A stretch of 39,236 nucleotides of DNA, from NCBI GenBank assembly GCA_019654215.1, contig BPDI01000028.1, positions 1-39,236 on the forward strand, in the 5' to 3' direction. This DNA is from Gammaproteobacteria bacterium (GTDB lineage: Bacteria > Pseudomonadota > Gammaproteobacteria > Pseudomonadales > Pseudohongiellaceae). Positions 29,835-39,236 of the stretch are shown piece after piece. Both the position numbers and the translations under genes were made by a program. A model generated the notes under the pieces. It was not told where the DNA came from and ran no database searches. It saw only the letters and a program-made list of their open reading frames with translations. Every line of letters begins with the position of its first letter. Position 1 is the stretch's first letter.

Positions 29835-32222
29835 CTATCCGTAAGGTAGATACTCAACACCCGTTTGGGATAAACCCACCAGATCGATCGCAGTAGTATT
29901 TAGACTATGATCAGCAGCAATTACAGCCAACCCGGCTGAAGTATAAGTACCATTATCAATAAGAGCTGCATATTGCCCGATATTATCGGCTGGCGTAGGC
30001 GGGCCAATTACATTATTCCAAATAAGCTCAACTACCGATAATGAGCTTGCATCAGCCCCAAGAACAACATCAAGTGCTGCACTCATTAACTGCTCATAAG
30101 TCATTCCGCCATCAAGTAACTTGAGACCTTCCCCAACATAGGTCGCATCAGTTGCTTGATCTTTTCCGAGGAGCAAGCCTAGAAGTTTTACTGTTTCTCC
30201 GGCGTGGCCATCCAAATCCAGAGCTATGTGTTTATCATTGAACTTAAGGCGTTCAATATTGCGTAACGTATCTGTTTCATCACCTGAGATTACATTCCAT
30301 GCAGCTCCTAATTGAATGTTTCCACCACTAGAACCGTAATCAATAAAGTTGTCGAGAGAGACATCACCAAAATTCACAGTGTATACAGCAGTATCTATTC
30401 CCTCAGCGCCATCTATCGTATCGCCACCCGCTCCACCAGTGATCAAATTGTTTAATTCATTACCTGTTAGTACATCTGTTTGATCTGATCCAACTAAATT
30501 TTCAATCTCCGTTCCAAAATTGACAGTAATTTGTCCGGGCGCTGTTATTAATTCGTATTTTTTTGTTAGCCCTTTAAATCCGTGATAACCGGGCTTTAGG
30601 AAAATTGTTACTGACTCAGATGAGGAGGATGCGTCAATAGTGTCGTTGCCAGATCCATCCCAAATAAAATTCGGTTCGTTCTCATTAAAAATATAAACAT
30701 CATCTCCTGCACGTGTCTTTTTGTTGACACCATAAAGATATTGCAATGCAGCAATGTCCAAGGGGCTGTATTTCAAATAGAACTCATTGGGAGACTCGTT
30801 ATAACTCATCAGAGTCCATTTGGTTGTGTCTTCGTCTCCTTGCAAGTATGGTGGCGCGGCGACATCACCCGATGCATTCTCTTCATCAAACGGATGTTTT
30901 AAACCTAGTGCATGCCCAATCTCATGCATCCATAAGTATGCGACATATTTCCCTTGTTCTGGATTTTGATAACCTATATTGAATACTTCATCCTTGTCTA
31001 TATATACGTCACTTCCCCAGCTAAATGCGCTTGGTTCATAAGCATAGCCGCCACTTGCGCTTTGAGAGTTATTGGCGAACGAAATAGTGTTAATTACGTC
31101 CACATTTGACTGTTCAATGAAAGAAATGTCGATCAGCGAAGCTATATATTCAAGGGCGGATCGGGTAAAAGGATTGCTGCGTAGCATTAAAAGACTCCCA
31201 CTTTTCAGAATCTTTAGGATCATCACTAACGTAATCAGGGATCGTTTCTGGAAAGCCAAAATAAAAAGTTCTAGCGCCGCCAATTAGAGATGAATATCTA
31301 GCCGCATCTTCTGGTAGCAATGCACCTATCCAATAAGGTAATGGCTTTCACACCACCCGAATAAAAACGTTTTCAATAGTGGAAGGAATTTTCGCAAAAT
31401 CAACATTGATTAATTTCGGTGTCATTACCGCCCGTATCCGGGAAAAATAGAATGTTCTTTCTGTTTATTATGTAGGTGTCATCGCCATCACCACCAAATA
31501 ATTTGTCATAACCGGTACCACCATCAAGTTTGTCATTACCATCCCCACCCCAAAGCCGATCATTACCCTCTCCTCCGTAGGGGAATATCATCTCCATTTT
31601 GCCCATCGAGGTAATCATCTCCAGCCCCACCTATGAGCGTGTCATTCCAATCACCGCCTAAACCCCTCATCGCCGAAAATTATGTCATCACCATCTCCTC
31701 CGTTTAGATCGTCAGCGCCGACGCCGCCGTCAAGATAGTCATTGCCGTTTGCACCAGATAGGAAGTCATCACCTGCACTACCATAAAGATAATCATCACC
31801 AACGCCGCCATCCAATGTGTCATTTCCATTTCCTCCATAAAGTTCGTCATCGTCAGCTCCACCATCCAATGTGTCATTTCCATATCCTCCATAAAGCTTG
31901 TCATTGCCTGCTCCACCATCAAGAATGTCATCACTACCTTGACCACGGAGTGAATCATTACCCTCGCCCCCATAGATGGTGTCAGAACCACTCTTCCCAT
32001 TAATAAGATCGTTACCGCCCTCTCCCCAAGCAGTTAGAGTCCCAATGGTTAAGTAAAAACGTATCTCTCCGTAATCATTGAGAAACGCGTTAATCCAATC
32101 ATTACCATCACCGCCATAAACAACATCAACCCCATTTCCAGACTTGATCAAATCGTTGCCCGAAGTGCCAGTTAACTCTTCGTCCCCTAAGGTCCCGGTA
32201 ATTTGGTTCTTTCATCAGACAT
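29835..32222 (-). CDS. RTX metalloprotease of the M10/serralysin type with N-terminal calcium-binding repeats (several frameshifts)
   Basis: Reconstructed from ATG 32222 (MSDERTK, then [18 protein letters not shown]) to 29835, about 795 codons. Order: about 250 residues of GGxGxDxL repeats; a linker (IPSTIENV, then [21 protein letters not shown]); the catalytic domain with zinc site [12 protein letters not shown] and Met-turn TLMSYNE; a serralysin-like beta-roll ([31 protein letters not shown]); and a C-terminal domain typical of marine type I secreted proteins. By family a secreted Zn/Ca protease. The last 482 codons are one open frame. Breaks lie near 32195, 31660, 31600, 31410, 31350 and 31200. 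No HlyBD-type exporter is in the window. Classical serralysins carry RTX repeats only after the catalytic domain. Confidence 0.87.
31483..32150 (-). repeat. RTX calcium-binding nonapeptide repeat array
   Basis: Tandem codons for GGxGNDxLxGG-type nonapeptides, for example [72 protein letters not shown] and WGGDGNDKL. At DNA level near-identical 54-base units (around 31800-31850 and 31855-31905) point to recent duplication. The array is part of the metalloprotease gene; two frameshifts interrupt it near 31600-31660. Confidence 0.88.
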
Positions 32223-32376
32223 TTTTCTAATCAGGAATAATTTTTCTACAACATATTGGCATAAATTCACACTTAATCTAGCGGGATTTTCCTCACGCAA
32301 TTGGAAAGATTTCAAAAACCCATTTCCCATCCCATCAACAATATCTGAAGGGAAAAGAAAACTCCAATTTACAAAT

Positions 32377-32493
32377 TTAAAGGCTAGACCCTGGCCTTTG
32401 AATACCTCTATTTAGGGTCTGCTGGCAATCAAGACACCCGCATTGAGGGTAAAATTTAGGTCTATCATCAGCAATAGTAATACCACATCCACA
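32377..32493 (-). pseudogene. Possible remnant of a DksA/TraR-type zinc-finger protein
   Basis: A 38-codon minus-strand frame reads CGCGITIADDRPKFYPQC then GCLDCQQTLNRGIQRP. This resembles the four-cysteine finger of small TraR/DksA-like proteins (CxxCG...P...CxxCQ), with one spacing codon missing at each cysteine pair, as expected from nearby indels. There is no start and no convincing N-terminal helix upstream. The surrounding gap (32223-32600) shows nothing else apart from an AT-rich stretch before the next gene. Confidence 0.35.
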
Positions 32494-32600
32494 CTAAGTA
32501 ATGAGGGCTATAATGAATTTAGACCGCAAATTTGTTAAAGTTTAAATGAATTTTTTCCTTTATGGAAATTCAGTAAATTTCCATACATTGATACGATCAA

Positions 32601-34653
32601 ATGGCACTTAACATCTTTAAAGATATCCACAAACGAAAAGTATTTAGAGTAGCGACTGTGTACAGCGTCGCTGCATGGCTGCTTATGCAGGTTTTGGATA
32701 TTGTCCTTCCTACCTTTAATGCCCCTCAGTGGGTAAACCAAACACTGCTATTACTTTTACTATTAGGCTTACCTCTCGTAACAATTATCGCCTGGGTTAT
32801 GGAAGATAAAAATACCCATGTCGGCACTGAACAAAAAGTATCATTAAATGCAAATACCGCAATTTTTGCAGAATCAACAATAATGAGCATTGCGTTTGGT
32901 GTCGTTTTTATTTCTGTTGTTTTTTTACTTGGTGATCGATTCGTTTTTTCAAGTGACTCACGACCTCAAAATAGCAACTCCAGTAATTCAAATCTATCCC
33001 TTGGAATTCAGCGAAGCTCTATAAACTTAGGTGCTGATCAAACCTTCGCTCTTGCAGAATTGATGCCTCTGGGGTAGGGAGAAAATCAGTAGCCATTTCT
33101 AATCAAGGCAATTTCCTCGCCTATGTGGCAAACCAAAATGGTGAACTAAAAATATATATTCGACCATTAGATTCGTTTGAAGCCTACCCTTTAGATGGAA
33201 CAGAGGGAGGCTTTTCACCATTTTTCTCACCAGACGAACAATGGTTGGGATTTTTGACCCCCACGCATATTATGAAAATCCCGGTTGCCGGAGGAAGACC
33301 CCAAACTTTAACAGAAGCTGGAAATGTTTATGGCTTGTATTGGGGTCAAGAAACAACATCATTTTTTCAGAGCGAGAAGGAATACAAGTATCTTCTGTCT
33401 CTGCTGATGGTGGAACAAAAGAAGTACTATTAGAAGCTACAGACTTTCTTTCCAATCCTGAAGTTTTACCAAATGAAAAAGGAATTTTGCTAACAAACAT
33501 GGCTTCCGTAATTCAGTTATTTGATCCAATTTCAGGCTCGGGTTTCTCCTTAATACCGCGAGGTAGAGACGCGCGATATGTAGACACAGGGCATATCGTT
33601 TATGCTGGAATGGAGAGCTACATGGCGGTTTCATTCGACTTAGAGTCTTTGTCTATTGAAGGCTCGCCTTTTCCTATTTTGGATGGCGTACTGACTGATG
33701 CCGCAGGTGTAACACAACTCACATTCTCGCGAAATGGAATCTTGGCATATGTCCCAGGTGTTGACATGGGTATAACTAACCCAACCTGGGTAGACCGTGA
33801 TGGTAATGAAAGAGCAATTCCCATAAATTCAGGCAGGTATGGAAGTTTCGATTTATCTCCAGATGACTCGCAGTTAGCTTTTTCTATTGTCGACGCAGAG
33901 GACTCCGACGTATGGGTTTATGATTTCGAAAGAACAATTTCTCCCCAAAGGCTAACAGTGAATCGAGGAGCATTGTTTCCGAAATGGTCTCCAGATGGCG
34001 ACAGTATTTCATACGGAGCCCAAAATATTGGAAATACTGATGTAAGAGCTAGGCTCGATATCCAAGGGTTAGGAGAATTGGATTCCTCTCGTATCACAGG
34101 AGATTTTGCGGACTTGGTTGGAATAGACACCTGGGGTGATGATGGAGAAGCTGTAATAACTGCGATGGCCGAATCTAATCAAGGACTAGATCTCTATATT
34201 ATCGATACAACGACTCTAGAACGCAGAGGTTTTGCAGCGACAGAGTCTCAGGAGTGGGGAGCCACTTTCTCTCCAAACAAAGATTTTATTGCCTTCACTA
34301 CAGATACTTCAGGGCAGTACCAAATAAACGTTAAACGGTTTCCGCCAACAGAAGAGAGATGGATTATATCTTCAGGCTATGGAGAGGAACCGGTATGGTC
34401 AGAAGATGGAAACGAGATTTTTTATCGCCGAGGGAATGAATGGCTTGCAGTTCCTGTAGAATCAAATCCAGATTTTGTAGCCGGGGTTCCCGAAGTACTT
34501 TTTGAAGGCCCTTACGGAAATGTACCTGGGCTTTCATACCAAGTTACACAAGACGGCAATAATTTCCTACTGTTAAAGCAACCGGAGCAACAACCTCCTA
34601 CAGAAATTTTTTTGGTAACCAACTGGATTACAGAATTAGAAACCGGATTATGA
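32601..34653 (+). CDS. Membrane-anchored PD40/WD40-like beta-propeller protein (two frameshifts)
   Basis: About 684 codons. The N-terminal 130 residues are a known membrane module, FKDIHKRKVFRVATVYSVAAW, followed by two further hydrophobic segments (VNQTLLLLLLLGLPLVTIIAW split over two, and IMSIAFGVVFISVVFLLG), familiar from TPR and TolB-like proteins and from C-terminal parts of some Ser/Thr kinases. Then a TolB-type propeller: FFSPDEQWLGF, FDLSPDDSQLAFSI, PKWSPDGDSISYGA, ATFSPNKDFIAFTTD, PVWSEDGNEIFYR, and the closing motif LVTNWITELE. No kinase or DNA-binding domain is present. Frames break near 33070 (G-run in CTGGGGTAGGG) and near 33345. Function unknown; propellers of this kind usually bind proteins or peptides. 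Confidence 0.8.
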
Positions 34654-34699
34654 GTCATTGTTATTTGCATCAAATCTTACTACTTCAAGGAATCTAAAT

Positions 34700-35077
34700 A
34701 TGAGCAGTACCGAACCGATGACGCTTCAACCAAGACAAGAAAGAACAATAATGGATGTCACCTCAGTAGAGATTGGTATAGAAGAAAGTGTGCTTCATGC
34801 CGAAGGTAAAATGGGAGAATATGGAAAGGTATATTCCACTGTAAGATTCAAGTACAACTCGGATAGAAGTGGAGGAACTTTTACTGATGAAGGCAGGGGG
34901 TTCTTGGACGAAAATACAATGCTTTCTGGCACAGGAATGGGTATATGGAGAAGGGAAGGCTCCAAAGTTATTTTAGAAGAGCTTATCAATGTGAGTGATG
35001 GGACACAAAATTTTCACAGATCCGTTTGGGATGCCCGTGAAAACAAGATAGTGGTAGATTCTTATATCATTCGTTAA
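34700..35077 (+). CDS. Small uncharacterised protein
   Basis: 125 residues from ATG 34700, with AAGGAA upstream; the frame is open 14 codons further. No signal peptide, membrane segment or family recognised. The pattern of alternating strands with many Gly and Thr (VHAEGKMGEYGKVYSTVRF-like, GGTFTDEGRGFLDENTML, GTGMGIWRREGSKVILEELI) suggests an all-beta, lipocalin-like fold. It lies 46 bases after the propeller gene and is probably co-transcribed with it. Confidence 0.7.
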   Translation: MSSTEPMTLQPRQERTIMDVTSVEIGIEESVLHAEGKMGEYGKVYSTVRFKYNSDRSGGTFTDEGRGFLDENTMLSGTGMGIWRREGSKVILEELINVSDGTQNFHRSVWDARENKIVVDSYIIR

Positions 35078-35213
35078 ATAAGCATACCTTGGCTTAATCT
35101 ATATAAAAGTATTGATGGTACCGTATTTGATCACTTCAAAATCATGACAAATAGGAGTAGTGTTTCCACTACCTATGCCGAATTAATAAGAAATAACCCA
35201 GCCGGGGAAAATC

Positions 35214-36172
35214 ATGATAAGAATGCGGCTTACTCTACTATTAATACTGACTTTCGTTTTTTCGTTCACCCAAGCGCAACAGACCGAAGTACCGCGTACC
35301 GAATACGGTCATCCAGATTTTCAGGGTACCTATACTTTTCGCACCATCACCCCCCTGCAACGGCCACCGGAGTTGGCAGACAAAGCGACTCTGACTCGTG
35401 GAGAAGCTGAGGAATGGGCCACTTATGAGAACAACCGTCAGAATCGGGACCTAATAATCGATTCAGTGGGCGGCGCGGGTTATCCACCGGGTGTGATTTC
35501 TTATAACGAATTCTGGTATGAGCGCGGCACTGATACCGTCGGGGATTATCGTACTTCACTGATTTACGATCCTCCCAACGGGAGGTTGCCACCACTTAGT
35601 GAAATTGGCAGAGAGCGTGCTGCTTACACACAACAAATTCGCAGAGAGAGCGCCGGCCCAGAAGCGCGAACGCTGAATGATCGATGCATCATTAACAACC
35701 GTTCTGGCCTCCAATGGTTTCCGGTTCTTATAATAACAATATGCAATTAGTCAGAATGAGCATTATTTATGATTATGCCCGAAATGGTTCATCATGCGCG
35801 AATCATTCCTTTGCTAATCCAAAAAAAGGCGTATCCCAATGGCCCGGTCATTCAATTGCGCTTTGGGGAAAGGGTGAACTCTGATTATTACACGCAGGAT
35901 TTTTATCCGGACTATGGTTGGCGTAATACTTCCCCGCAAATGAAAATCGAAGACGTATAATTGGATAGATGATAATACTCTTAACTATGAATTCACCGTT
36001 GACGATCGAAATACATGGGAAGTACCCTGGTCAGCCAGAGTGCCAATGCGCCGTATGAAAGATCGAATCTTCGAATTTGCCTGTCATGAAGGCAATCAGG
36101 GCTAGCAGGAATTTTGCCGGCTGGCGAGATGGGAAAAGGAAGGAAAGAACGGAGGACTATTCCATCGGTTGA
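35214..36172 (+). CDS. Secreted uncharacterised protein of the PRTxxGxPDFQG type (several frameshifts)
   Basis: Signal peptide (MRLTLLLILTFVFSFTQAQ) followed by TEVPRTEYGHPDFQGTYTF and TPLQRPPELADKATLT, a start I know from uncharacterised exported proteins of marine gammaproteobacteria and soil bacteria. The remainder is spread over frames: NDRCI, then SYNNNMQLVQ, MPEMVHHARIIPL, DFYPDYGWRNTSPQMKIE, YEFTVDDRNTWEVPWSARVP, FEFACHEGNQG, then LAGILAGWRDG in the next frame, stop about 36172. Reconstructed length is about 320 residues. Breaks lie near 35710, 35760, 35860, 36103 and 36115. The biochemical role is unknown to me. Confidence 0.68.
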
Positions 36173-36244
36173 TGACTAACTAGAAAATTTAAGAAATTTA
36201 AAATTGTAAAACAAAGGAATCCCAAAAAGGATCGACGCAAATTT

Positions 36245-37022
36245 ATGCAAAATGCGGCCGCAGTGCGGCAGCTTCATTTACTGCTGAATGACACTAAGCC
36301 CCGCGCTGAAGCTTTCGAAGGAGTTATGATCGAGGGGCTTCCATACCCTTTCCTACACCAGTTATATGTGAACCAGATCGGAGCGATCAATGGCCCCCCG
36401 GAGCAATATCGGTCCTGGGGCGCGCCAACTTCTAAGTTAAAGGCTGGATGGCTGATCCACGTTACCCCAATGCCAGAAAAACCTACTCTGCTAGATTTTT
36501 ATCGTTACCCAATCCCAATCCATCCCATCTATTGCAAAGCGCAAACTAGCTATGCAAAAAACATGGAGAGAAAGTATCCTTGCCTGTTTATTGCATGACA
36601 TTTCTGTTGAAGGATTCTTACGCACCGATCATGGCTTCTGGGGCGCACAACTGGTTCGACCCTATGTTGATGAAGAAGTAGCCTGGGCAATTCAAAAACA
36701 CCAGGCATTGCGATTTTTTGCAGATGACTCCGTTGGCTATGATTATCCGCTGTTTACCGGGAATGGTTCGGTATGAACTATAAAGTAAAACCCTGGGTTC
36801 AAGCTGAATACGATGAAGCAAAGAATCACCGTTGGTATATGAGTGCTCTTTTAATCACTTTAAATGACCTCTACTCTTTCGACCCTAATGTAACGACATT
36901 GAAATCGACCAGTTCGAAGATGTGGTTGGTAGAAATTTCAAGCAGCCAAAGAAGGACTTGGTTTGACGGTCACCAGTGGCCACATGTGGCGCACGATGAT
37001 CTGGCCTAATAGCTGGCTTTAA
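36245..37022 (+). CDS. HD-domain protein, metal-dependent phosphohydrolase fold (frameshifted)
   Basis: Reads across three frames: HLLQSA (first His), TWRESILACLLHDIS (the HD pair), DHGFWGAQLVRPYVDEEVAWAI, QALRFFADDSVGYDYP, YKVKPWVQAEYDEAKNHRWYM, LITLNDLYSFDPN (last Asp), IEIDQFEDVVGRNFKQPKEG, and the C-terminus AHMWRTMIWPNSWL (stop 37020-37022). This is a recurrent subfamily of HD proteins of about 200-240 residues; relatives of the fold hydrolyse phosphoesters or, with two irons, oxidise C-H bonds. The substrate cannot be told. Breaks lie near 36530, 36765, 36900 and 36965. The N-terminal 90 codons are the least certain, and the start at 36245 is provisional. Confidence 0.7.
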
Positions 37023-37061
37023 GTGACTGGAAAAAGTAGAGCTATAAATTAGGAGTAACTC

Positions 37062-37565
37062 ATGAAGCAAAGAAGCCACGCTATTTTTTTTGCATACTTT
37101 TTTAATTCTGACTTTTAGCAAGTCCGCTTTTGGTCAAGAACTGACGGCGCAGAAAGAGCGCTAATTGAAGCAGAAGCGCAACGCCATGTTGAGTATTACT
37201 ACATCTATACTACGAAAGAAATCCACAACACTTTCAACAGAAATATTTCTTTACCGTGGTACATACGGGTGGAAATGGCATTACTGTTAATTCGACTGAG
37301 GAGGAAAACTTAGAGTACTTCTCATCGCAATTCAAGGTTTATTAGAACAAGGTTGGGACAAATCTACTTTCAGAACTAAAAATGTTTGCGTTTTGGGCGC
37401 GGGATCCGCAATTGTCAGCGGCACCAATACTCGCTCAAGAGCAGATGGAGCATCATGTCTGTTGGCGGAGTTTCGTACATTCTCGGTACAACAGAAGGCG
37501 GCTGGCGCATTATTTCCTTCTCTGGGCATTCTCCCGAAAAAGTAATACGCTGCGATCCAGAGTAA
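37062..37565 (+). CDS. Secreted NTF2-like (SnoaL/DUF4440-type) protein (several frameshifts)
   Basis: A clear ribosome binding site (AGGAGTAACTC) precedes ATG 37062. The signal peptide is MKQRSHAIFFAYF, continuing LILTFSKSAFGQ after a T-run shift. Then ALIEAEAQRHVEYYYIYTTK, a broken segment around 37200-37330, IQGLLEQGWDKSTFRTKNV, GSAIVSGTNTRSRADG, and MSVGGVSYILGTTEGGWRII followed by SFSGHSPEKVIRCDPE, stop 37563-37565. This is a cone-shaped NTF2-like domain of about 165 residues, exported. Such domains serve as ligand-binding or small-molecule enzymes; the role here is unknown. It starts 40 bases after the HD gene and is likely in one transcript with it. A gap to 37727 holds nothing I can support. 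Confidence 0.66.
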
Positions 37566-37727
37566 ACTTCACCTAATAAGGAAGAACAACCAGGGGCGTT
37601 TTTATACTAGGCGCGAAATGTTACTTCTTCAAAACCGCGATAAGCAGAAGAATAGAATCCCTGATTCATCTTCCTAGGCAAAAGCTACCATGAAATACTG
37701 AGAAAGAAATTTGTTTTCTTATTTTCA

Positions 37728-38104
37728 TTATGACTTGGTAGCTTCATCGCTGCTGTAACAAGAAATTTCCACGGCTAAAATTTCAATGGTAGTAGGCACC
37801 AAAGTCGCTGAGCTGACTTCACCTTCACGGCAGCAAAACCTCTTGCTATAACCATCACAACTTCGATTGCAGCAATAGGAATAAGCAATACTGCTGTTTT
37901 ACGAATTACTGCATAAAAAACATACACCACCCATGGCTACATAATGGGCACCAATCATCGCCCGGACCGTCCCGGCTCCTTCTGGGTTAGCATCTCTAAG
38001 CCCAGGCTGTTGGCAAAATTTTCCGGAGTGAACAAGCCAGCTAAGCCAAGGAACAGAAACAATGCTCCGATTAGAAAAACAAATACTTTAAGTGTTACAG
38101 TCAT
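37728..38104 (-). CDS. Small membrane protein, DUF4345-like (frameshifted)
   Basis: Start ATG 38104 with GGAGAT upstream. The first membrane helix is VTLKVFVFLIGALFLFLGLAG, then LFTPENFANSLGLE; in the next frame NPEGAGTVRAMIGAHYVAMGG, and in a third TAVLLIPIAAIEVVMVIARGF, ending SSDEATKS. About 125 residues with probably four helices, matching small DUF4345-like integral membrane proteins. Three one-base shifts (near 37985, 37920 and 37815). Function unknown. Confidence 0.6.
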
Positions 38105-38176
38105 AACTAATCTCCATAAACTAGTCTTGGTTCGCGGTAAAATTTTTCTACCGCCCTGCTCTATCGGCCAGATCAT

Positions 38177-39236
38177 TCAACACATCATGTAATGTACTTG
38201 AGTACCGAAACCACAGTGCCCGTGATAAGGAATCCAATTGAACTTTGCGTTCGCTGAGGGGGCTTCTTGCAGGTTTAACGTCTCTTCTAAAAAACGCAAA
38301 CCGTTGGTGAGATAGAAATTGTCCATGTCGCCCATCCAGAATTGTAATTTACCAGAAAGGCTGCGCCTATACTCGACCAGTTATCCCGCACATAAAAAAC
38401 CAAATCCCAGGCACGCCATGAATCCGCAACTAATGAATTAATTTCACCAGACCCTGATTCCAGATTGGAATTGGTTGCCGCGATCGTCTGGCTGTCCATA
38501 CACTGCGTTCCAAGCACCCCATTGTTGACCGGAGACAACATAGCTACCTCCGGATCCCATTGCAGCTTCCATACGAATTTCATCCCAATACTAAACCTGG
38601 GGTCACCGTTGGTTTCCCTTTACTTGGTCGAATCATGCCCCTTGCGCTGTAGTAAGCATTTTCATCTTCATAAATATTCACTAGTTGATAAGCCGAAAAC
38701 TTGGCGAATCCGGGCTAAACGAGTAGGCACCATTAAAGTAACTGGGATACAAGATTTGTAGCGCCATGGAAACCCAGCCACCGGTTGAGCAACCAGTAAC
38801 GAAGCGATTGCTTGGAATATCATTGATAGGAAATATTTCGCCAAGTAAGGAAAGAGTTCGTTGAAATTGGCATCGGCATAAGGGCCGGGCACGGCACTAT
38901 TCATTTGATAAGAATCGCCATAGGGAGATTCACCATCCAGAAACACAATAACAACACCCGGAGTAGATTCATCCAACCAATATTGCATGAATTCCTCGTC
39001 GTCAATCAGGTTCTGACTGCGCGTGAAACGCCCATTAAGGCCGCAACATGATAAAGAACTGGATAGCGTGTATTGGACCCTTCTACATAATCTGAAGGTA
39101 ACAGCACCGATGCTCGCAGAAATATTCTCTTTTATAAAACTGCGAAAGCAATTCAGATCTGATGCGAATGAACTTAAGCAATTCGGTATCATCTGGTAGC
39201 GATTCTTCTTCCCCTTTTTCAGTTAATTCAAATCTA
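38177..39236 (-). CDS. Putative esterase, alpha/beta hydrolase (5' part beyond window, frameshifted)
   Basis: Runs off the right edge (its 5' side). Readable parts in order: ELLKFIRIRSELLSQFYKRE, VLLPSDYVEGSNTRYPVLYH, NLIDDEEFMQYWLDESTPGV, VIVFLDGESPYGDSYQMNSA, GPYADANFNELFPYLAKYF, the nucleophile elbow NRFVTGCSTGGWVSMALQIL (G-C-S-T-G), FNGAYSFSPDSPSF, MKFVWKLQWDPEVAMLSP, LQFWMGDMDNFYLTNGLRFL, and PYHGHCGFGTQVHYMMC with the candidate catalytic His; stop 38177. Resembles the Esterase D/antigen-85 class. The long N-terminal extension lies partly outside. Breaks lie near 39135, 39040, 38850, 38690, 38600 and 38360. Confidence 0.75.

Noticed and set aside
31749..32003. Plus-strand ORF rich in His and Cys
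   Set aside because: It is the complement of the RTX repeat array; the repetitive His/Pro/Cys composition is a shadow of the Gly-Asp codons.
31483..32150. Regular direct repeats that could be taken for a CRISPR array
   Set aside because: The repeats are coding nonapeptide units without unique spacers, and no cas gene is present.
37682..37744. Nine-base inverted repeat AAGCTACCA / TGGTAGCTT
   Set aside because: The loop is 45 bases and one arm lies in the end of the small membrane protein gene; no T-run, so neither a terminator nor insertion-sequence ends can be supported.

Overview
The window looks like chromosomal DNA of a free-living, probably marine gammaproteobacterium in the broad Pseudomonas/Cellvibrionales neighbourhood. 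The evidence is gene order. From the left edge to about 26.3 kb the genes occur in nearly the order I recall for the Pseudomonas chromosome: ubiE-ubiJ-ubiB-hisI-hisE-tatABC, dtd-pip, typA-thiI-glnA-ntrB-ntrC, trmL-secB-rhodanese-gpmI-ctpA, hisFAHB, asmA-mutY-yggX. Base composition is moderately AT-rich. I cannot name a species.

Layout. 1-5.2 kb: ubiquinone biosynthesis, two late histidine genes and the Tat translocon, all on the plus strand. 5.2-10.2 kb: minus-strand dtd, pip, typA and thiI. 10.2-14.4 kb: a nitrogen-control locus with three NtrC-like boxes, a near-perfect sigma54 promoter, a short type II glutamine synthetase instead of the usual long GSI, a terminator, another consensus NtrC box, then ntrB and ntrC. 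14.9-26.3 kb: housekeeping genes (trmL, secB, rhodanese, gpmI, ctpA, hisFAHB, asmA-like, mutY, yggX), all intact. A tRNA-Phe gene at 26.4 kb marks the end of the conserved block. 26.9-39.2 kb is accessory: a TonB-dependent receptor, an RTX metalloprotease of the M10 type, a membrane-anchored PD40 propeller protein, a small unknown protein, a secreted uncharacterised protein, an HD-domain protein, a secreted NTF2-like protein, a small membrane protein and an esterase cut by the window edge.

Many genes in 1-2.9 kb, 5.7-14.2 kb and 31-39.2 kb are interrupted by one-base shifts, often in homopolymers, and several of them are normally essential or highly conserved (ubiE, ubiB, ntrC, typA). The tat/his segment and 14.9-29.7 kb have none. 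I read this mainly as uneven sequence accuracy rather than gene decay and annotate each broken gene over its full reconstructed span. A few short stop-riddled stretches (near 11.8, 14.6 and 32.4 kb) may be real remnants.

How it fits together: nitrogen assimilation (GSII under sigma54/NtrC), histidine and ubiquinone synthesis, Tat and SecB export, and translation quality control (Dtd, TypA, ThiI, TrmL) form the core. The right arm holds secreted and surface functions for capturing and processing external substrates. No CRISPR array, prophage, complete insertion sequence or clearly new multi-gene system was seen. The most interesting signals are the rewired glnA locus and the protease with calcium-binding repeats at its N-terminal end.
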